NCBI RefSeq assembly: GCF_036346875.1
Contig: NZ_CP107852.1
Coordinates: forward strand, 2,852,001-2,916,000
Length of the DNA: 64,000 nucleotides
DNA from: Nocardia sp. NBC_00508
GTDB lineage: Bacteria > Actinomycetota > Actinomycetes > Mycobacteriales > Mycobacteriaceae
Direction of reading: 5' to 3'
Shown here: one piece after another, positions 63,832 through 64,000 of the stretch
How positions within the stretch are numbered: the first letter of the stretch is position 1
Layout of the letters: every line of letters starts with the position of its first letter
Program-made: the position numbers and the translations under genes
Notes under the pieces: model-generated
The model's database searches: none
The model's input: the letters and a program-made list of their open reading frames with translations, nothing else
What the model was told of the DNA's origin: nothing

Positions 63832-64000
63832 ATGGGCAAATCTCCGGCACAGATCCGGGGTGCGCGGCTGCGGAAGGCCGTGATCGACGCGACGCTTGCC
63901 CGCATCGAGTCGGTCGGCATCGGCAACGTGCGGGTCGCCGACGTCGCCGCGGACGCGGGCGTGCACGAGACGTCGATCTATCGGCGGTGGAAGACGCTGC
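63832..64000 (+). CDS. TetR-family regulator, partial (cut by window edge)
   Basis: Only 56 residues are visible: a TetR HTH (LRKAVIDATLARIESVGIGN, VRVADVAADAGVHETSIYRR). Divergent from the carboxylesterase and separated by two dyad sites, so it is probably its repressor. Confidence 0.85.
   Translation, partial: MGKSPAQIRGARLRKAVIDATLARIESVGIGNVRVADVAADAGVHETSIYRRWKTL

Noticed and set aside
1-64000. tRNA or rRNA genes
   Set aside because: No cloverleaf with a GGTTCGA-type T-arm and CCA-proximal stem, and no rRNA signature was recognised on either strand by eye; a tRNAscan run would be decisive.

Overview
The window is a high-GC, densely coding actinobacterial chromosome segment. Gene content (mycothiol gene mshA, heparin-binding haemagglutinin hbhA, senX3-regX3, many GTG and leaderless starts, LLM/F420-type oxidoreductase, WXG-like proteins) points to a mycolic-acid-containing member of the Corynebacteriales, most likely Nocardia or a close relative. 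From memory, gene order from about 1 to 49.6 kb follows Mycobacterium tuberculosis Rv0514 down to Rv0472c, so this half is an ancestral, collinear housekeeping block. The genus call is inference.

Layout: 1-2.5 kb, small membrane proteins and hemB. 2.5-5.8 kb, a three-gene plus-strand island (Imm35-like, Sel1-repeat, small basic protein) bordered on both sides by copies of an interspersed GC-rich hairpin repeat; it separates hemB from the rest of the haem operon. 5.8-11.4 kb, rex-hemA-hemC-cobA/hemD with a Rex operator upstream of rex, then a glutaredoxin-like gene. 11.5-22.1 kb, HAD phosphatase, acyltransferase, epimerase, ribosomal bS22, excisionase-like HTH, proC, thioesterase, isomerase, a disordered membrane protein, ppx and a cysteine-cluster protein. 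22.2-36.3 kb, secreted protein, regX3-senX3, HxlR with its divergent reductase, CocE/NonD hydrolase, phosphoglycerate mutase, ROK protein, YbjN, mshA, hydrolase, SDR, mscL and an L,D-transpeptidase lipoprotein. 36.6-49.6 kb, murB, two DUF2505 genes, a methyltransferase, AbiEi-like protein, LmeA-like protein, deoC, GNAT, a VapBC pair, purU, hydrolase, DUF2516, hbhA, XRE, DUF445 and TetR. 49.9-64 kb is accessory: ABC1 kinase, trans-enoyl-reductase-like protein, methyltransferase, GntR, a WXG-like pair, PPK2 remnant, LLM oxidoreductase, MmyB-type regulator with SDR, ECF sigma/anti-sigma pair, and a carboxylesterase divergent from a TetR gene with palindromic operators.

The most unusual signals are these. 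(1) Three intercistronic mini-ORFs begin in the stop codon of the upstream gene and end in the start codon of the downstream gene, and share MSER...SE.(A/Q)A-type termini; they resemble mycobacterial MIRU elements. (2) A family of about 126-bp intergenic elements occurs five times. (3) An abrupt AT-rich, non-coding, eukaryote-looking block of about 1.2 kb near 55.5-56.7 kb truncates genes on both sides; an assembly chimera must be excluded first. (4) A duplicated promoter/start segment lies between murB and a DUF2505 gene. (5) Tandem repeats of 67 bp and about 177 bp are present. No rRNA, tRNA, IS element or CRISPR array was recognised.
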